From Desulfarculus baarsii DSM 2075 (GTDB lineage Bacteria > Desulfobacterota > Desulfarculia > Desulfarculales > Desulfarculaceae): a stretch of 64,000 nucleotides of DNA. The DNA lies in the NCBI RefSeq assembly GCF_000143965.1, contig NC_014365.1, positions 1,453,501 through 1,517,500 of the forward strand, given 5' to 3'. The position numbers were made by a program, and so were the translations under genes. The notes beneath the pieces are model-generated. The model did not search any database, was not told the origin of the DNA, and saw only the letters and a program-made list of their open reading frames with translations. Of this stretch, positions 9,151-19,881 are shown one piece after another. How positions within the stretch are numbered: the first letter of the stretch is position 1; every line of letters starts with the position of its first letter.

Positions 9151-10332
9151 ATGTTCAAACGCGGTGTGTTGTTATTGCTGACGTTGGCCGGTTGCCTGGG
9201 CCTTTTGCTGGCCGCCGGCTGCAGCCAGGAGCCCGAGACCATCAAGATCGGCTTCAACGTGGAACTGACCGGCGATATCCCCAAGGTCGGCGAGTCGGCC
9301 AAGTTCACGGCCGAGATGATCCGCGAGGAGATAAACGCCCAGGGCGGCCTGGAGGTCGGCGGCAAGAAGTACCCGCTGGAGTTCATCTATCTCGATAACG
9401 AATCCAAGCCCGAGTCGGCGGTCAACGCCACCCTCAAGCTCGTCGAGCAGGACGGCGTGATGGCCATGATCGGCCCCAATTCGTCCAAGTGCGCCGTGCC
9501 CGCCGGCGGCGTCTGCAACGAGCGCCAGACGCCGATGATCTCGCCGTGGTCCACCAATGTCGACACCACCAAGGGCCGACCGTGGGTCTTCCGCGCGGCG
9601 TTTCTGGATTCCTTCCAGGCCCCGGTGGCCGCCAACTTCGCGGCCAAGCAATTCAACGCCAAGACCACCGCCGTGCTTTTTGACATCTCCAACGATTTTT
9701 CCAAGGCCATGGCCGACACCTTCAAGCAGGTGTGGGAGGCCAAGATGGGCCCCGGCACGGTGCTGGCCTTCGAGTCCCACGGGGCCAAGGAGCAGGACTT
9801 CTCGGCCCAGTTGACCAAGATCATCGCCGCCAAGCCCGACTTCTTTTTCCTGCCCGACCTCTACAACCACGTGGCCCTGGTCGTCAAGCAGGCCCGCCAC
9901 CTGGGCTACGCCGGTCCCTTCATGGGCCCCGACTCCTGGGCCTCGGCCGAGTTGATGGCCCTGTGCGGCAAGGACTGCGTGGGCCAGTTCTTCTCCACCC
10001 ACTACGCCGCCGCCGGCGCCCAGGGCGCCACCAAGGACTTCATCGACCGTTACAAGGCCAAATACGGCTACGTGCCCGACGACGTGGCCGCCCTCAACTG
10101 GGACGCCACGCACATCATGCTTCAGGCCATCCAGAACGTGGGCAAGATCGACCCCGACTTGAGCGCCCAACGCAAGGCCGTGCGCGACGCCCTGGCCAAC
10201 ATCAAGCAGTTCGACGGCATCACCGGCAAGATGCGCTTCGACGCCGAGGGCGACCCCATCAAGTGCGCGGTGGTGGTGCGCATCGCCGAGGACGGCCAGT
10301 TCATCTTCACCGAGTCGGTCTGCCCGGAATAG
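9151..10332 (+). CDS. livK: Branched-chain amino acid ABC transporter, substrate-binding lipoprotein
   Basis: The 393-residue protein starts at ATG 9151, with GGAGGAG upstream. Its signal peptide ends in the lipobox LAAGC, with Cys24 as the lipidated residue. The mature part is a type I periplasmic binding fold of the Leu/Ile/Val-binding class (TIKIGFNVELTGDIPKVGES, then MAMIGPNSSKCAVPAGGVC). It captures amino acids or related acids in the periplasm for LivHMGF, encoded downstream. Such proteins also serve for amides or aromatic acids, so the exact ligand is open. Confidence 0.92.
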   Translation: MFKRGVLLLLTLAGCLGLLLAAGCSQEPETIKIGFNVELTGDIPKVGESAKFTAEMIREEINAQGGLEVGGKKYPLEFIYLDNESKPESAVNATLKLVEQDGVMAMIGPNSSKCAVPAGGVCNERQTPMISPWSTNVDTTKGRPWVFRAAFLDSFQAPVAANFAAKQFNAKTTAVLFDISNDFSKAMADTFKQVWEAKMGPGTVLAFESHGAKEQDFSAQLTKIIAAKPDFFFLPDLYNHVALVVKQARHLGYAGPFMGPDSWASAELMALCGKDCVGQFFSTHYAAAGAQGATKDFIDRYKAKYGYVPDDVAALNWDATHIMLQAIQNVGKIDPDLSAQRKAVRDALANIKQFDGITGKMRFDAEGDPIKCAVVVRIAEDGQFIFTESVCPE

Positions 10333-10412
10333 GCCCCCTCGTATTTGCGCCGACGCCACGTTTTTTTTAAACAGCGGCGTCAAAGGGCGTGGCGTTATGT
10401 GTAAAATGTCAA

Positions 10413-10444
10413 CGGCGGCGCGGGGCGGCGGCTCCGCGCCGCCG
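10413..10444 (+). terminator. Strong hairpin between livK and livH
   Basis: CGGCGGCGCGG (10413-10423) and CCGCGCCGCCG (10434-10444) form an 11-bp GC stem with a 10-base loop. A T-run (10460-10465) follows too far away for a standard terminator. In ABC operons such hairpins often protect the binding-protein mRNA or attenuate the permease genes; that role is inferred. Confidence 0.5.
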
Positions 10445-10476
10445 ATTGAGTGAGGGCAATTTTTTAAGGACCGGAC

Positions 10477-11385
10477 GTGGAATACTTTTTCCAGAACGTG
10501 CTCAACGCCCTGCAATGGGGAAGCTTCTACGCCCTGATCGCCCTGGGCTACACCCTGGTCTACGGGGTGTTGTCGCTGATCAACTTCGCCCACGGCGATA
10601 TCTTCATGGTCGGGGCCTACGTGGCCTATTTCGCGGCCACCATGTTTCTGGGCGAGGTGGGCCTTGGCCCCGGCGTCACCCTGGCCCTGATCGTGCCGCT
10701 GACGATGCTGGCCACCGCCTGCGTGGGCGTGGCCCTGGAGCGCATCGCCTACCGCCCCCTGCGGCGCAAGGGCGCCCACCGGCTCTACGTGGTCATCACC
10801 GCCCTGATGTGCGGCCTGATCCTGGAAAACGGCAATCTGGCCCTGCTGGGGGCCAGCCGCAAATCCTTCCCGGAGCTGGTCCCCACCACCGTATACGCCT
10901 TTGCCGGCCTTTCGGTGACCAACCTCAAGCTGGCCGTCATCGCCACCGCGGTGGCGGCCTTCGCGGTTTTGCACTTCATCGTCACCAAGACCAAGATCGG
11001 TCTGGCCATGCGCGGCATCGCCTGGGATAGCTTCGCCATTCCCCTGATGGGCGTGCCGCCGGATCGCATCATCGTCTTTACCTTCATCCTGGGCTCCGGC
11101 ATGGCCGGCTTGGCCGGGGTGATGTTCGCCATGGCCTACCCGGTGCTCGAGCCCTACATGGGCGCGCTGATCGGCTGGAAGGCCTTCATCGCCGCGGTCA
11201 TCGGCGGCATCGGCGACATTCGCGGCGCGTTTTTGGGCGGCTTTTTGCTGGCCTTCCTCGAGATCGGCGTGGCGGCGGTGTTTCCCTCGACCATGCGCGA
11301 TCTGATCGCCTTCAGCGTGCTGTTGGTCTTCATGTGGCAGCGGCCCACTGGCGTCTTCGGCGTGGCCAGAAACCAGAAAATCTAG
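10477..11385 (+). CDS. livH: Branched-chain amino acid ABC transporter permease LivH
   Basis: The 302-residue membrane protein has about eight hydrophobic segments. It shows the LivH signatures NALQWGSFYALIALGYTLVY near the N-terminus and the EAA-type loop KAFIAAVIGGIGDIRGAFLG (about residues 235-254), where the ATPase docks. It forms the inner-membrane channel with LivM. The start is GTG at 10477, with AAGGA upstream. The stop codon abuts the region where livM begins. Confidence 0.94.
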   Translation: MEYFFQNVLNALQWGSFYALIALGYTLVYGVLSLINFAHGDIFMVGAYVAYFAATMFLGEVGLGPGVTLALIVPLTMLATACVGVALERIAYRPLRRKGAHRLYVVITALMCGLILENGNLALLGASRKSFPELVPTTVYAFAGLSVTNLKLAVIATAVAAFAVLHFIVTKTKIGLAMRGIAWDSFAIPLMGVPPDRIIVFTFILGSGMAGLAGVMFAMAYPVLEPYMGALIGWKAFIAAVIGGIGDIRGAFLGGFLLAFLEIGVAAVFPSTMRDLIAFSVLLVFMWQRPTGVFGVARNQKI

Positions 11386-11411
11386 TGGACCAGACGGACG
11401 AACAACGGCCG

Positions 11412-12425
11412 ATGCAAAAGTACTCCCTCAACATGGCCATGGCCGCCGCGCTGGTTGGCGTCGTCGCCCTGGCCCAGGTCGGGGCCATCGACCTCTACGT
11501 GCAGTCGGTGCTGATGTTCATGGCCATCAACGTGATCATGGCCAGCAGCCTGAACCTGGTCAACGGCTTCATGGGCGAGTTTTCCTGCGGCCACGGCGGG
11601 TTCATGTGCGTGGGGGCCTATGTGGGCTCGGTGCTGTCGATGATGCTGTTCACCGACAGCCATCTCTACGGCGCGGCGCTTTTGCCGCCGCAGTGGGCCG
11701 TGGCCCTGTTCCCGCTGGTGCTGCTGGGCGGGGGCGCGGCGGCGGCCCTGGCCGGGGTGATCGTGGCCGTGCCCTCGTTCAAGACCCGCGGCGACTACCT
11801 GGCCATCATCACCCTGGCCGTCAATTACATCGTCATCTCGGCGGTGCACAACCTAGACATCGTCGGCGGGCCCCGGGGCCTGACCGGCATGCGTCCGACG
11901 ATCATGGCCATGGGCCAGGTCGTCGACCTGCCGTGGATGATGATCTGGGTGCTCGTGGGCGCGACGGGCTGCCTGTTCATCATCCGGCGCTACGTCAACT
12001 CGACCTATGGCAAGGGCGTCATCGCCATCAGCCAGGACGAGATCGCCGCCGAGATCATGAGCGTCAACACCAACCGTCTCAAGCTGATCACCTTCATGGT
12101 CTCCTCGGGCCTGGCCGGCGTGGCCGGGGCCCTCTACGCCCACGTGGTGGGCTATCTGAACCCCGGGGCCTTTGACATCCTCAAGTCCACCGAGGCCATG
12201 GTCATGGTTTATCTGGGCGGGATGGGCTCGCTTTCCGGCTCGGTGATCGCGGCGGTGCTGTTCACGCTGCTGTTGGAGGTGTTGCGGCCGTTGCAGATCT
12301 ACAAGTGGGTCATCGTGCCGTTGATCCTGATCTTGCTGATGCAGTTCCGGCCCGAGGGGCTCATGGGCGACAAGGAGCTTTCGGATATTTTCCCGCGTTT
12401 GCGCAAATATTTCACCTTCAAGTAG
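11412..12425 (+). CDS. livM: Branched-chain amino acid ABC transporter permease LivM
   Basis: This second permease subunit (337 residues from this start) has LivM features: NLVNGFMGEFSCGHGGFMCVGAY-like spacing near residue 45, VPSFKTRGDYLAI, and LGGMGSLSGSVIAA as the ATPase contact. The start is uncertain: ATG 11412 gives MQKYSLNMAMAAAL, while a GTG at 11385 overlapping the livH stop would add nine residues. Neither has a clear ribosome binding site, which suggests translational coupling to livH. Confidence 0.93.
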   Translation: MQKYSLNMAMAAALVGVVALAQVGAIDLYVQSVLMFMAINVIMASSLNLVNGFMGEFSCGHGGFMCVGAYVGSVLSMMLFTDSHLYGAALLPPQWAVALFPLVLLGGGAAAALAGVIVAVPSFKTRGDYLAIITLAVNYIVISAVHNLDIVGGPRGLTGMRPTIMAMGQVVDLPWMMIWVLVGATGCLFIIRRYVNSTYGKGVIAISQDEIAAEIMSVNTNRLKLITFMVSSGLAGVAGALYAHVVGYLNPGAFDILKSTEAMVMVYLGGMGSLSGSVIAAVLFTLLLEVLRPLQIYKWVIVPLILILLMQFRPEGLMGDKELSDIFPRLRKYFTFK

Positions 12426-12445
12426 CCGGCGGAGGCCGCGAGCAC

Positions 12446-13213
12446 ATGCCGCTTTTGTCCATAACAGGCTTGAGCAAAAACTTTGGCGGGCTGACCGCCC
12501 TGTCCGGCCTCGACATGAGCCTGGAAGACGGCGAGATGGTCGGCCTGATCGGGCCCAACGGCGCGGGCAAGACCACCGTCTTCAACTTGGTTTCGGGCTT
12601 CTACCAGCCATCGGCCGGGCGGATCGTCCTTGACGGCCGGCCGACCAGCGGCCTGCGGCCCCACCAGATCGCGGCCCTGGGCGTGGCCCGCACCTTTCAA
12701 AACATCCGCCTGTGGTACGAGATGAGCGTGCTGGACAACATCCGCGTGGCCCAGCACTATCGCATGGGCTATGGCCTGCTGGACGTTTTCCGTCGCACGG
12801 CCCGGTACCGTCGTTCGGAAAGGCGCATCGACGCCATCGCCCACGAGCTTTTGGAGGCCATGGATCTGAGCCAATACGCCCACGAACGGCCCAAAAACCT
12901 GCCCTACGGCCTGCAACGCCTGGTGGAGATCGCCCGGGCCATGTCCATGCGGCCCAGGCTGCTGCTCCTTGACGAACCGGCCGCCGGCCTCAGTTCGGCC
13001 GACGTGGATCACCTCATCGACCTGGTGCGGCGCATCCACGACGAGTTTCACGTGACCATCTGGATGATCGAGCACCAGATGAAAGTGGTCATGAGCCTGT
13101 GCTCGCGGATCAAGGTCATCGACCTGGGCTCGTCCATCGCCGAGGGCTCGCCCGAACGGATTCAGTGCGACCCGGCCGTGATCAAGGCCTATCTGGGAGA
13201 CGAAACGCTTTGA
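12446..13213 (+). CDS. livG: Branched-chain amino acid ABC transporter ATPase LivG
   Basis: The 255-residue ATPase has Walker A GPNGAGKTT (about residues 35-43), the LivG-type GVARTFQNIRLW Q-loop, a divergent signature LPYGLQRLVEIARAM and Walker B LLLLDEPAAGLS. In the signature the usual LSGGQ is replaced by LPYGLQ, which is usual for LivG. The start ATG has GGAGG upstream. The stop overlaps the livF start codon (TTGA). Confidence 0.94.
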   Translation: MPLLSITGLSKNFGGLTALSGLDMSLEDGEMVGLIGPNGAGKTTVFNLVSGFYQPSAGRIVLDGRPTSGLRPHQIAALGVARTFQNIRLWYEMSVLDNIRVAQHYRMGYGLLDVFRRTARYRRSERRIDAIAHELLEAMDLSQYAHERPKNLPYGLQRLVEIARAMSMRPRLLLLDEPAAGLSSADVDHLIDLVRRIHDEFHVTIWMIEHQMKVVMSLCSRIKVIDLGSSIAEGSPERIQCDPAVIKAYLGDETL

Positions 13214-13944
13214 GCAGGCTGCTGGAAGTCACGGGCCTGCGCGCCCGCTACGGCAAGATAGACGCCCTGCACGGGGTGGATTTTCACGTGGAGCGCGGCG
13301 AGATCGTCACCCTCATCGGGGCCAACGGCGCGGGCAAGACCACCACGCTCATGGCCATCAGCCGGGCCAGGCCGCCCGATGGGCCCAGGGTCAAGGCCGG
13401 CGATATCCGCCATCAGGGCCAAAGCATCCTGGGTCTTGCGCCCGAAAAGGTCGTCTCTGAGCTGAACATGGCCCTGACCCCCACCGGCCGGCGCATCTTC
13501 GGCAACCTCACCGTGGGCGAAAACCTCAGCCTGGCCACCTACGCCCGCCGCGACGACAAGGCCGGGATCAAGCGCGACTACCAACGGGTCTACGACCTGT
13601 TCCCGCGCTTGGCCGAACGTCGCCGCCAGCGCAGCGAGTCGCTCTCGGGCGGCGAGCAACAGATGCTGGCCGTGGGTCGGGCGCTGATGTCGCGCTGTTC
13701 GTTTCTGCTGCTCGACGAGCCCAGCATGGGCCTGGCCCCGCTTTTGGTCCAAGACATGTTCCGCGCCCTCCAGGCGCTCAACCGCGAGGGCATGACCATC
13801 CTGCTGGTGGAGCAAAACGCCAAGCTGGCCCTCAAGTTCGCCCATCGTGGCTACGTGCTCTCCACCGGCGAGATCGTCGCCAGCGGCCCTTGCGCTCAGC
13901 TCATGGACGACCCGGAGGTGAAAAAGGCCTATCTGGGCGGCTGA
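13210..13944 (+). CDS. livF: Branched-chain amino acid ABC transporter ATPase LivF
   Basis: The 244-residue ATPase begins at TTG 13210, which overlaps the livG stop. It carries Walker A GANGAGKTTTL, Q-loop ALTPTGRRIFGNLTV, signature ESLSGGEQQMLAVGRAL and Walker B LLLDEPSMGLAPLL. It pairs with LivG to power the LivHM channel. It is the last recognised gene of the operon. An unexplained ribosome binding site and start codon follow the stop after 13 bases. Confidence 0.94.
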   Translation: MSRLLEVTGLRARYGKIDALHGVDFHVERGEIVTLIGANGAGKTTTLMAISRARPPDGPRVKAGDIRHQGQSILGLAPEKVVSELNMALTPTGRRIFGNLTVGENLSLATYARRDDKAGIKRDYQRVYDLFPRLAERRRQRSESLSGGEQQMLAVGRALMSRCSFLLLDEPSMGLAPLLVQDMFRALQALNREGMTILLVEQNAKLALKFAHRGYVLSTGEIVASGPCAQLMDDPEVKKAYLGG

Positions 13945-13957
13945 AAGGAGGCGGCGG

Positions 13958-14134
13958 ATGCAAGCCAAGGCTGGCGCGCCCGGCGTGCTTCAAGAAATGC
14001 GGCGCGTTCCAATAAAAAAATTGTTTTGCGACGTGCGCTGGATCAGCGATCGATCTTCAGATAAATCATGTCGACAAGCTGGGCTCCGTTTTCAAATATC
14101 GGATGGTCGTAGTTGTCGACAAAGAAATTTTTGA
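13958..14134 (+). other. Orphan start with strong ribosome binding site after livF
   Basis: AAGGAGG (13944-13950) stands seven bases before an ATG that opens a 58-codon frame beginning MQAKAGAPGVLQEMRRVPIK. The frame runs antisense into the acetyltransferase gene and ends there. The first 25 codons look gene-like and the rest does not. It may be the remnant of a former downstream operon gene cut off by later insertion, or chance. I recognise no family. Confidence 0.2.
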
Positions 14135-14483
14135 CGCGGTGGGATTGGTTGAATCCGCACTTTTCATAAAAGCGCAAAACGCCGGGGCTGTCGCCTGTCC
14201 CGACAAGCAAAGTTTGGCAAGCGGCAAGGCGGGATAGCAAAAAATCCACCAACGCCTTGCCAAGGCCTTGCCGCTGGCAATCAGGCCTGACCGCGATATT
14301 CTTCAGCTCGTAGACGCCAGCGGATTCCTTTGTGACCACGCACTGGGCCTTGACGCCGTCGTCATCGAGCACGAACATCTCGCCACGCTCAAGGTATTTG
14401 TCGATCATGTCTTCCTGCTCGTCCCCCAACAGCAGCAGGTCGAGATATCTTTTCTTGCCTGTGGTGACCTTGATGATTTCCAT
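14043..14483 (-). CDS. GNAT family N-acetyltransferase
   Basis: The 146-residue protein has the GNAT acetyl-CoA loop IAVRPDCQRQGLGKALVDFL (about residues 63-82) and the C-terminal VLRFYEKCGF motif. These are sufficient for the fold; the acceptor (amine, antibiotic, polyamine or protein) cannot be told. Its codons are visibly richer in A and T than the flanking genes, which hints at acquisition by transfer. It is antisense to the liv operon, and its upstream side holds the tRNA-Gly terminator hairpin. Confidence 0.83.
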   Translation of the reverse strand: MEIIKVTTGKKRYLDLLLLGDEQEDMIDKYLERGEMFVLDDDGVKAQCVVTKESAGVYELKNIAVRPDCQRQGLGKALVDFLLSRLAACQTLLVGTGDSPGVLRFYEKCGFNQSHRVKNFFVDNYDHPIFENGAQLVDMIYLKIDR

Positions 14484-14549
14484 GGACGCGGCGCTTTCTG
14501 GCTTCGGCGGTGATCATGGATTTTCGGAGGGCGCGCATGAAGCGAAACG

Positions 14550-14587
14550 GGCAAAAGCAAGCCGCGGATTGGCCGCTTGCTTTTGCC
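14550..14587 (-). terminator. Hairpin terminator downstream of tRNA-Gly
   Basis: A perfect 13-bp inverted repeat (GGCAAAAGCAAGC at 14550-14562 with GCTTGCTTTTGCC at 14575-14587) has a 12-base loop. It sits 17 bases past the 3' end of the tRNA gene on the minus strand. The following T-run is weak. Confidence 0.55.
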
Positions 14588-14603
14588 GATGCGCTAAGGT
14601 GAA

Positions 14604-14681
14604 TGGAGCGGGAGACGGGATTCGAACCCGCGACCCTCAGCTTGGAAGGCTGACGCTCTAGCCGAACTGAGCTACTCCCGC
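14604..14681 (-). tRNA. tRNA-Gly (anticodon TCC)
   Basis: Read on the minus strand, a 7-bp acceptor stem (GCGGGAG with CTCCCGC), D arm, anticodon stem TCAGC/GCTGA with loop CTTCCAA (anticodon TCC), T arm GCGGG-TTCGAAT-CCCGT and discriminator T are all present. The 3' CCA is encoded. The length is 75 bases plus CCA. Confidence 0.97.
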
Positions 14682-14741
14682 AGATAACGCCGGCGATTAT
14701 ATCACGGCTTTTTCGCGCCGGCAAACGGCGGCCCGCGTTGA

Positions 14742-16121
<1,380 letters not shown>

Positions 16122-16152
16122 GCGGCGCGGGCGACACTTCAAAGCGCATCGC

Positions 16153-16190
16153 GGGGAGCGGGCCGGTTCGGGTCCGCTCCCCGTGTTTTT
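16153..16190 (+). terminator. Rho-independent terminator of purA
   Basis: A 12-bp GC-rich stem (16153-16164 with 16171-16182, one G-T pair) has a 6-base loop and is followed by GTGTTTTT. It lies 31 bases past the purA stop, between convergent genes. Confidence 0.8.
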
Positions 16191-16231
16191 GCCGTGGGGC
16201 CGGGCGCGTTCAGTCTGGGCCCTGGCCGGGG

Positions 16232-18316
16232 TTAGAAGTCGGCGAAATCGGCCTCGTCATCCAGGGGGATGACCTTGGCCGGGTCTTTCTTGGCGATGAC
16301 CCCCGGGCCGGTGGTCGGCTTGGCGGCGGCGCGCTGTTGGCCGGCCTTGTAGGGCAGGGCCTTCATCGTCGCGCCGGGCTTGGCCGGGGCTGACGCGGCC
16401 AGCCGCGCAGCGGGGCGGCGGGCGACGCTGGCGCCGCCGGAGTCGCCGTCGAGGAGCTGCAGCATCTCGGAGACGAAGCCGCGCATCTGTTCGGACTGGG
16501 CGTTCAACTCCTCGGCCGCGGCCGCGCTTTCCTCGGCGTTGGCCGCGCTCTGCTGGACGACCTTGTCGATCTCGACCATGGCCGCGTTGACTTGGTCGAT
16601 GCCCTGGGCCTGCTCGCGGGATGAGCCGGCGATCTCGGCGATGATCTGGGCCACGCCGGTGAAGTCTTGGTTGGTGGCCCCGACCAACTCCGCGCCGTCC
16701 TTGATGCGGCGGACAATGTCGTCGATGAGGCCGGTGGTGTTTTTGGCCGCCTCGGCGGCGCGCATGGCCAGGTTGCGCACCTCCTCGGCCACCACGGCAA
16801 ATCCCGCCCCGGCCTCGCCGGCCCGGGCGGCCTCCACGGCGGCGTTGAGGGCCAGCAGGTTGGTCTGGAAGGCGACCTCGTCGATGGTCTTGACGATTTT
16901 GGCCGTTTCCTCGCTGGCGCGGTTCATCTCACTCATGGAGTCGATCAGCGACGACATGGAGACGTTGGCCTTTTGGGCCAGGCCGTCGGCCTGCGAGGCG
17001 CTGTCGGCGTTCTTGCGGGTCATGGAGGCCATTTCCTCCATGGAGGCCGAGGTCTCCTCCACGCTGGCCGACTGCTCGGCCGCGCCCGAGGCCAGGGACT
17101 GGCTGGCCGTGGAGACCTGGCCCGAGGCGCTGGTGACCTGATCGGCGCCCTCGCTGAGGCCGGCGACGATGCGTCGGAAGACCGTGGCGGTCTCGTCCAG
17201 TTCGGCGGTGCTGAAGCTCTTGAGGCCCTTGAAAATCTTGGTCAGCGAGTTTGTCACCGAACGCGCCACCATCACGCCAAGGATCAGGCTGAGGATGACG
17301 CCCAGCAGGCTCACCGTGATCATCAACGTGCTCTGTCGCTGGTAATCCTGGTCGGCGGCCTCCTTGTCGGCCTGCATTTCCGCCTCGTTGCCTTCGACGA
17401 TCTCGGTCAGGACCGACCGGGATTGGTCCGCCAGCTTGTAGCCTTCGCCGGCCGAGAGGGCAAAGGCCCGGTTGTTGCCGTTTTCGCGGGCGGTGGCGAT
17501 GACCTGGGCGTTGGTGGCCATGAACTTGCCCCAGGCGTCCTTGAAGGCGTTCAGACTGGCCTGGGCGCTGGGGTCGGCGTCGCGCGCCAGGATGCCGACG
17601 TCCTCACCCGCCTGCTTGGCGCGCTCGTCGATCTGGCGGGCGCAGGTGTCCATGGCCTCCACGGTGGTGGCCAGGATGAGGTTTTTCTCGGTTCGGTGGA
17701 TGTCGAGCATGCGCCGCATGAGCCTGCCGGTGGTCACGGCCATCTCGACCGCCGCGCCAAGCTGGGCCACCTCGGTCAGATCCTGGCTCTGGCTGAGCAG
17801 GTTCATTTTTTGGGCGTAATGGGCCAAAATGGCCTCGGCGGCCTTTTCGGCGGCGGCGAAGGCCTGTTGGCCCTGGTCGGCGGAGAGGTCGCGCGCCCTG
17901 TAATTGGAGTTGAGGCGGGCCAGTTCGCGCACCTGCTTGTTGGTGGCCATGTATTGCTCGAAGGCCTTGTCGAACTGCTCCAGCTTGGCCCTGCCCCGCT
18001 CGCCGGAGAGCTTGAGCAGTGTTTCCCGACGTGTTTGGAGCGTTTTTACGTTTTCGGCGGTGGATCGATCATAGGCGTCCATGGCCTCGTCGGTCTCGGC
18101 GAGGATGGCGTTTTTCTCGTCGCGCTGGATGGCCAGCAGGTTCTGGCCCATGCGCGCGGCCAACTTGACCCGCTCGGCCGAGACGTTTACCAGCCTTTCC
18201 AGACGCTGGTCGATGTCGCTCATGCCGTTCATGCCGATGATGGCGATGACGATCGCCGTGGCCGCGGCCAGGGCCAGCAGCGCGCCCAGCTTGGTTTTTA
18301 AGCCGATTCGCTTCAT
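16232..18316 (-). CDS. Methyl-accepting chemotaxis protein
   Basis: This 694-residue chemoreceptor has a membrane segment (about 10-30), a helical periplasmic sensor (about 31-330) with two similar halves built around [20 protein letters not shown] and [20 protein letters not shown], a second membrane segment (about 332-352), and a signalling coiled coil. The hairpin tip, [20 protein letters not shown], is the CheA/CheW contact. The linker after the second membrane segment is short and only weakly HAMP-like. The sensed ligand is unknown. No che genes lie nearby. Confidence 0.93.
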   Translation of the reverse strand: MKRIGLKTKLGALLALAAATAIVIAIIGMNGMSDIDQRLERLVNVSAERVKLAARMGQNLLAIQRDEKNAILAETDEAMDAYDRSTAENVKTLQTRRETLLKLSGERGRAKLEQFDKAFEQYMATNKQVRELARLNSNYRARDLSADQGQQAFAAAEKAAEAILAHYAQKMNLLSQSQDLTEVAQLGAAVEMAVTTGRLMRRMLDIHRTEKNLILATTVEAMDTCARQIDERAKQAGEDVGILARDADPSAQASLNAFKDAWGKFMATNAQVIATARENGNNRAFALSAGEGYKLADQSRSVLTEIVEGNEAEMQADKEAADQDYQRQSTLMITVSLLGVILSLILGVMVARSVTNSLTKIFKGLKSFSTAELDETATVFRRIVAGLSEGADQVTSASGQVSTASQSLASGAAEQSASVEETSASMEEMASMTRKNADSASQADGLAQKANVSMSSLIDSMSEMNRASEETAKIVKTIDEVAFQTNLLALNAAVEAARAGEAGAGFAVVAEEVRNLAMRAAEAAKNTTGLIDDIVRRIKDGAELVGATNQDFTGVAQIIAEIAGSSREQAQGIDQVNAAMVEIDKVVQQSAANAEESAAAAEELNAQSEQMRGFVSEMLQLLDGDSGGASVARRPAARLAASAPAKPGATMKALPYKAGQQRAAAKPTTGPGVIAKKDPAKVIPLDDEADFADF

Positions 18317-18732
18317 GATCGTTCGTCCTCGTTGGGTGTTGTCGATATCGGGCTCTCTTTTTTGCCTCTGGGGCGCGCGTGGGGCGGCAAAACCGCGCCC
18401 GGCCCGGCCGGCCGCGCTGGGGCGAGCTCGGCCGGCTGGCGTTGGCGGCCCGTGACGGGCTTGCCGGCCAGGCGCGCCGGGGTCGCGCGCCCGACGACAT
18501 CGCCATTGGATGGTCTGGTCCGCATGTTGGCCTGATTAGGGCGTGGAGGCGGAAGGCGTGACAAATCAGGCGCTCATCCCCCCCTCCACGCCACCCCTGT
18601 GTCGGAGCTTCGTTGGTTGGTGCGTGATCAGTCCTGGGTCATGGCTTCCTCCGCTTCGAGATGCGACGGCCGGCAGGTGGCGCGCCTGGCGTTTTCGGTG
18701 GAGCGGGCATGATGGCGCGCGCCGCCGCCGGG
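18317..18732 (-). other. 416-base gap between chemoreceptor and kinase genes
   Basis: No convincing gene is present. The stretch holds the chemoreceptor ribosome binding site (GAGGAC, minus strand), a GC-rich part around 18380-18480, and two interleaved inverted repeats at 18530-18592, listed separately. The chemoreceptor promoter should lie here but no clear -35/-10 pair stands out. Confidence 0.5.
18530..18592. repeat. Two interleaved inverted repeats
   Basis: GCCTGATT (18530-18537) pairs with AATCAGGC (18564-18571). GGCGTGGAGG (18540-18549) pairs with CCTCCACGCC (18583-18592). The two stems cross each other, as in an H-type pseudoknot, or may be alternative structures or protein sites upstream of the chemoreceptor gene. 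Confidence 0.5.
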
Positions 18733-19881
18733 CTAGGGCGGTGATTGCTCGTGCCGTGGGGCGCTGGGCAGCACCACGCGCACGGTGGTCCCGTGGCCCG
18801 GCGCGCTGCCAAGCTCCACGCCGCCGCCCAGGCTCTCGGCGATGCCGCGCACCAGGAAAAGGCCCAGGCCCGCGCCGCCGCCGGAGCCGCCGCGTGTGGT
18901 GAAATAGGGTTCGAAGGCTCGTTGGCGGGTCTGTTCGTCCATGCCGGGGCCGTCGTCGGCCACGGTGAGGACCAAGCTGGGCGGGCAGGGGTGATCGCCG
19001 CTGGCCGAACTGGCCTCGGCGCTCAGGCCGACGCTGATCTGGCCGCCGCTTTCGCCCAGGGCCTGGGCGGCGTTGCCCACCAGGTTCATGACGATCTGGT
19101 GCAGATCCACGGCCTCGGCGCGCAGCGGCCCGGCGGCGCGGTCCAATTGGGCGCGCAGGCGCACCGAAGCCGGCAGGCTAGTCGCCAAAAGGGCCATTGC
19201 CTCGCCGATGACCGGGGCCGGCCAAATGAGGTTGTCGCCGCCCTCGCGCCGTCGGGCGAAAAGCACGATGCGTTCGGTGAGTTCGCGCCCCCTGTGGCCG
19301 GCTTTTATCAGAGACTCGATGCGCGCGCGGGTATTGGCCGCCAGGGTTGGATCGGTCAACGCCAACTCGGCGTAGGCCAACAGGCCGGTGAGGATGTTGC
19401 GAAAATCGTGGGCCACGCCGCCGGCCAGCGTGCCCAATAACTCCAGGCGGCGTTTGTGCTCCAAATCGGTGCGGGGCCCCGCCGCGTGGCTGGCCGGGGG
19501 GTCGTCGGCGCGGCCGTGCTCGGTGAGGTCGTGCAAGATGCCGCACATGCCGTAGACCCGGCCCTGGGCGTCGCGCAGGGCGAACTTTTCGCCCGCGAAA
19601 AAACGCGGGCCGCTGGGCGTGGGAAGCCATTCCCCGACGAACACGGCCCGGCCACTGCGGATGACGCCCAGGTCTTCGTCGTGACGCCGCCTGGCCGTGA
19701 TGGGATCGAACAGATCCTCGTCGCCGCGGCCGATGATTTCTTCGACCACGCGGCCCACGGCCCATCCGTGCGTGCGGTTGGACAGGGTGAAACGCCCCTG
19801 GTGATTTTTGGCGAAGACGATGGCCGGGGAGTTGTCGACAATATCGAGCAGCAAGCGATGATCTTGATTCGGCGCGCTCAT
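18733..19881 (-). CDS. PAS-domain sensor histidine kinase
   Basis: The 382-residue soluble kinase has an N-terminal PAS domain (about 8-120; VDNSPAIVFAKNHQGRFTL, ending GMCGILHDLTEH), a HisKA-like dimerisation helix with GGVAHDFRNILTG (His158 as phosphorylation site) and a HATPase_c domain (N-box MNLVGNAAQAL from about residue 265, ADDGPGMD, then GGAGLGLFLVRGIAESLGG). No membrane segment is seen, so it should sense a cytoplasmic cue. No response regulator gene is adjacent, so the partner is unknown. Confidence 0.9.
   Translation of the reverse strand: MSAPNQDHRLLLDIVDNSPAIVFAKNHQGRFTLSNRTHGWAVGRVVEEIIGRGDEDLFDPITARRRHDEDLGVIRSGRAVFVGEWLPTPSGPRFFAGEKFALRDAQGRVYGMCGILHDLTEHGRADDPPASHAAGPRTDLEHKRRLELLGTLAGGVAHDFRNILTGLLAYAELALTDPTLAANTRARIESLIKAGHRGRELTERIVLFARRREGGDNLIWPAPVIGEAMALLATSLPASVRLRAQLDRAAGPLRAEAVDLHQIVMNLVGNAAQALGESGGQISVGLSAEASSASGDHPCPPSLVLTVADDGPGMDEQTRQRAFEPYFTTRGGSGGGAGLGLFLVRGIAESLGGGVELGSAPGHGTTVRVVLPSAPRHEQSPP

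Noticed and set aside
16667-18301. 544-codon open frame on the + strand
   Set aside because: Antisense to the chemoreceptor; no recognisable content.
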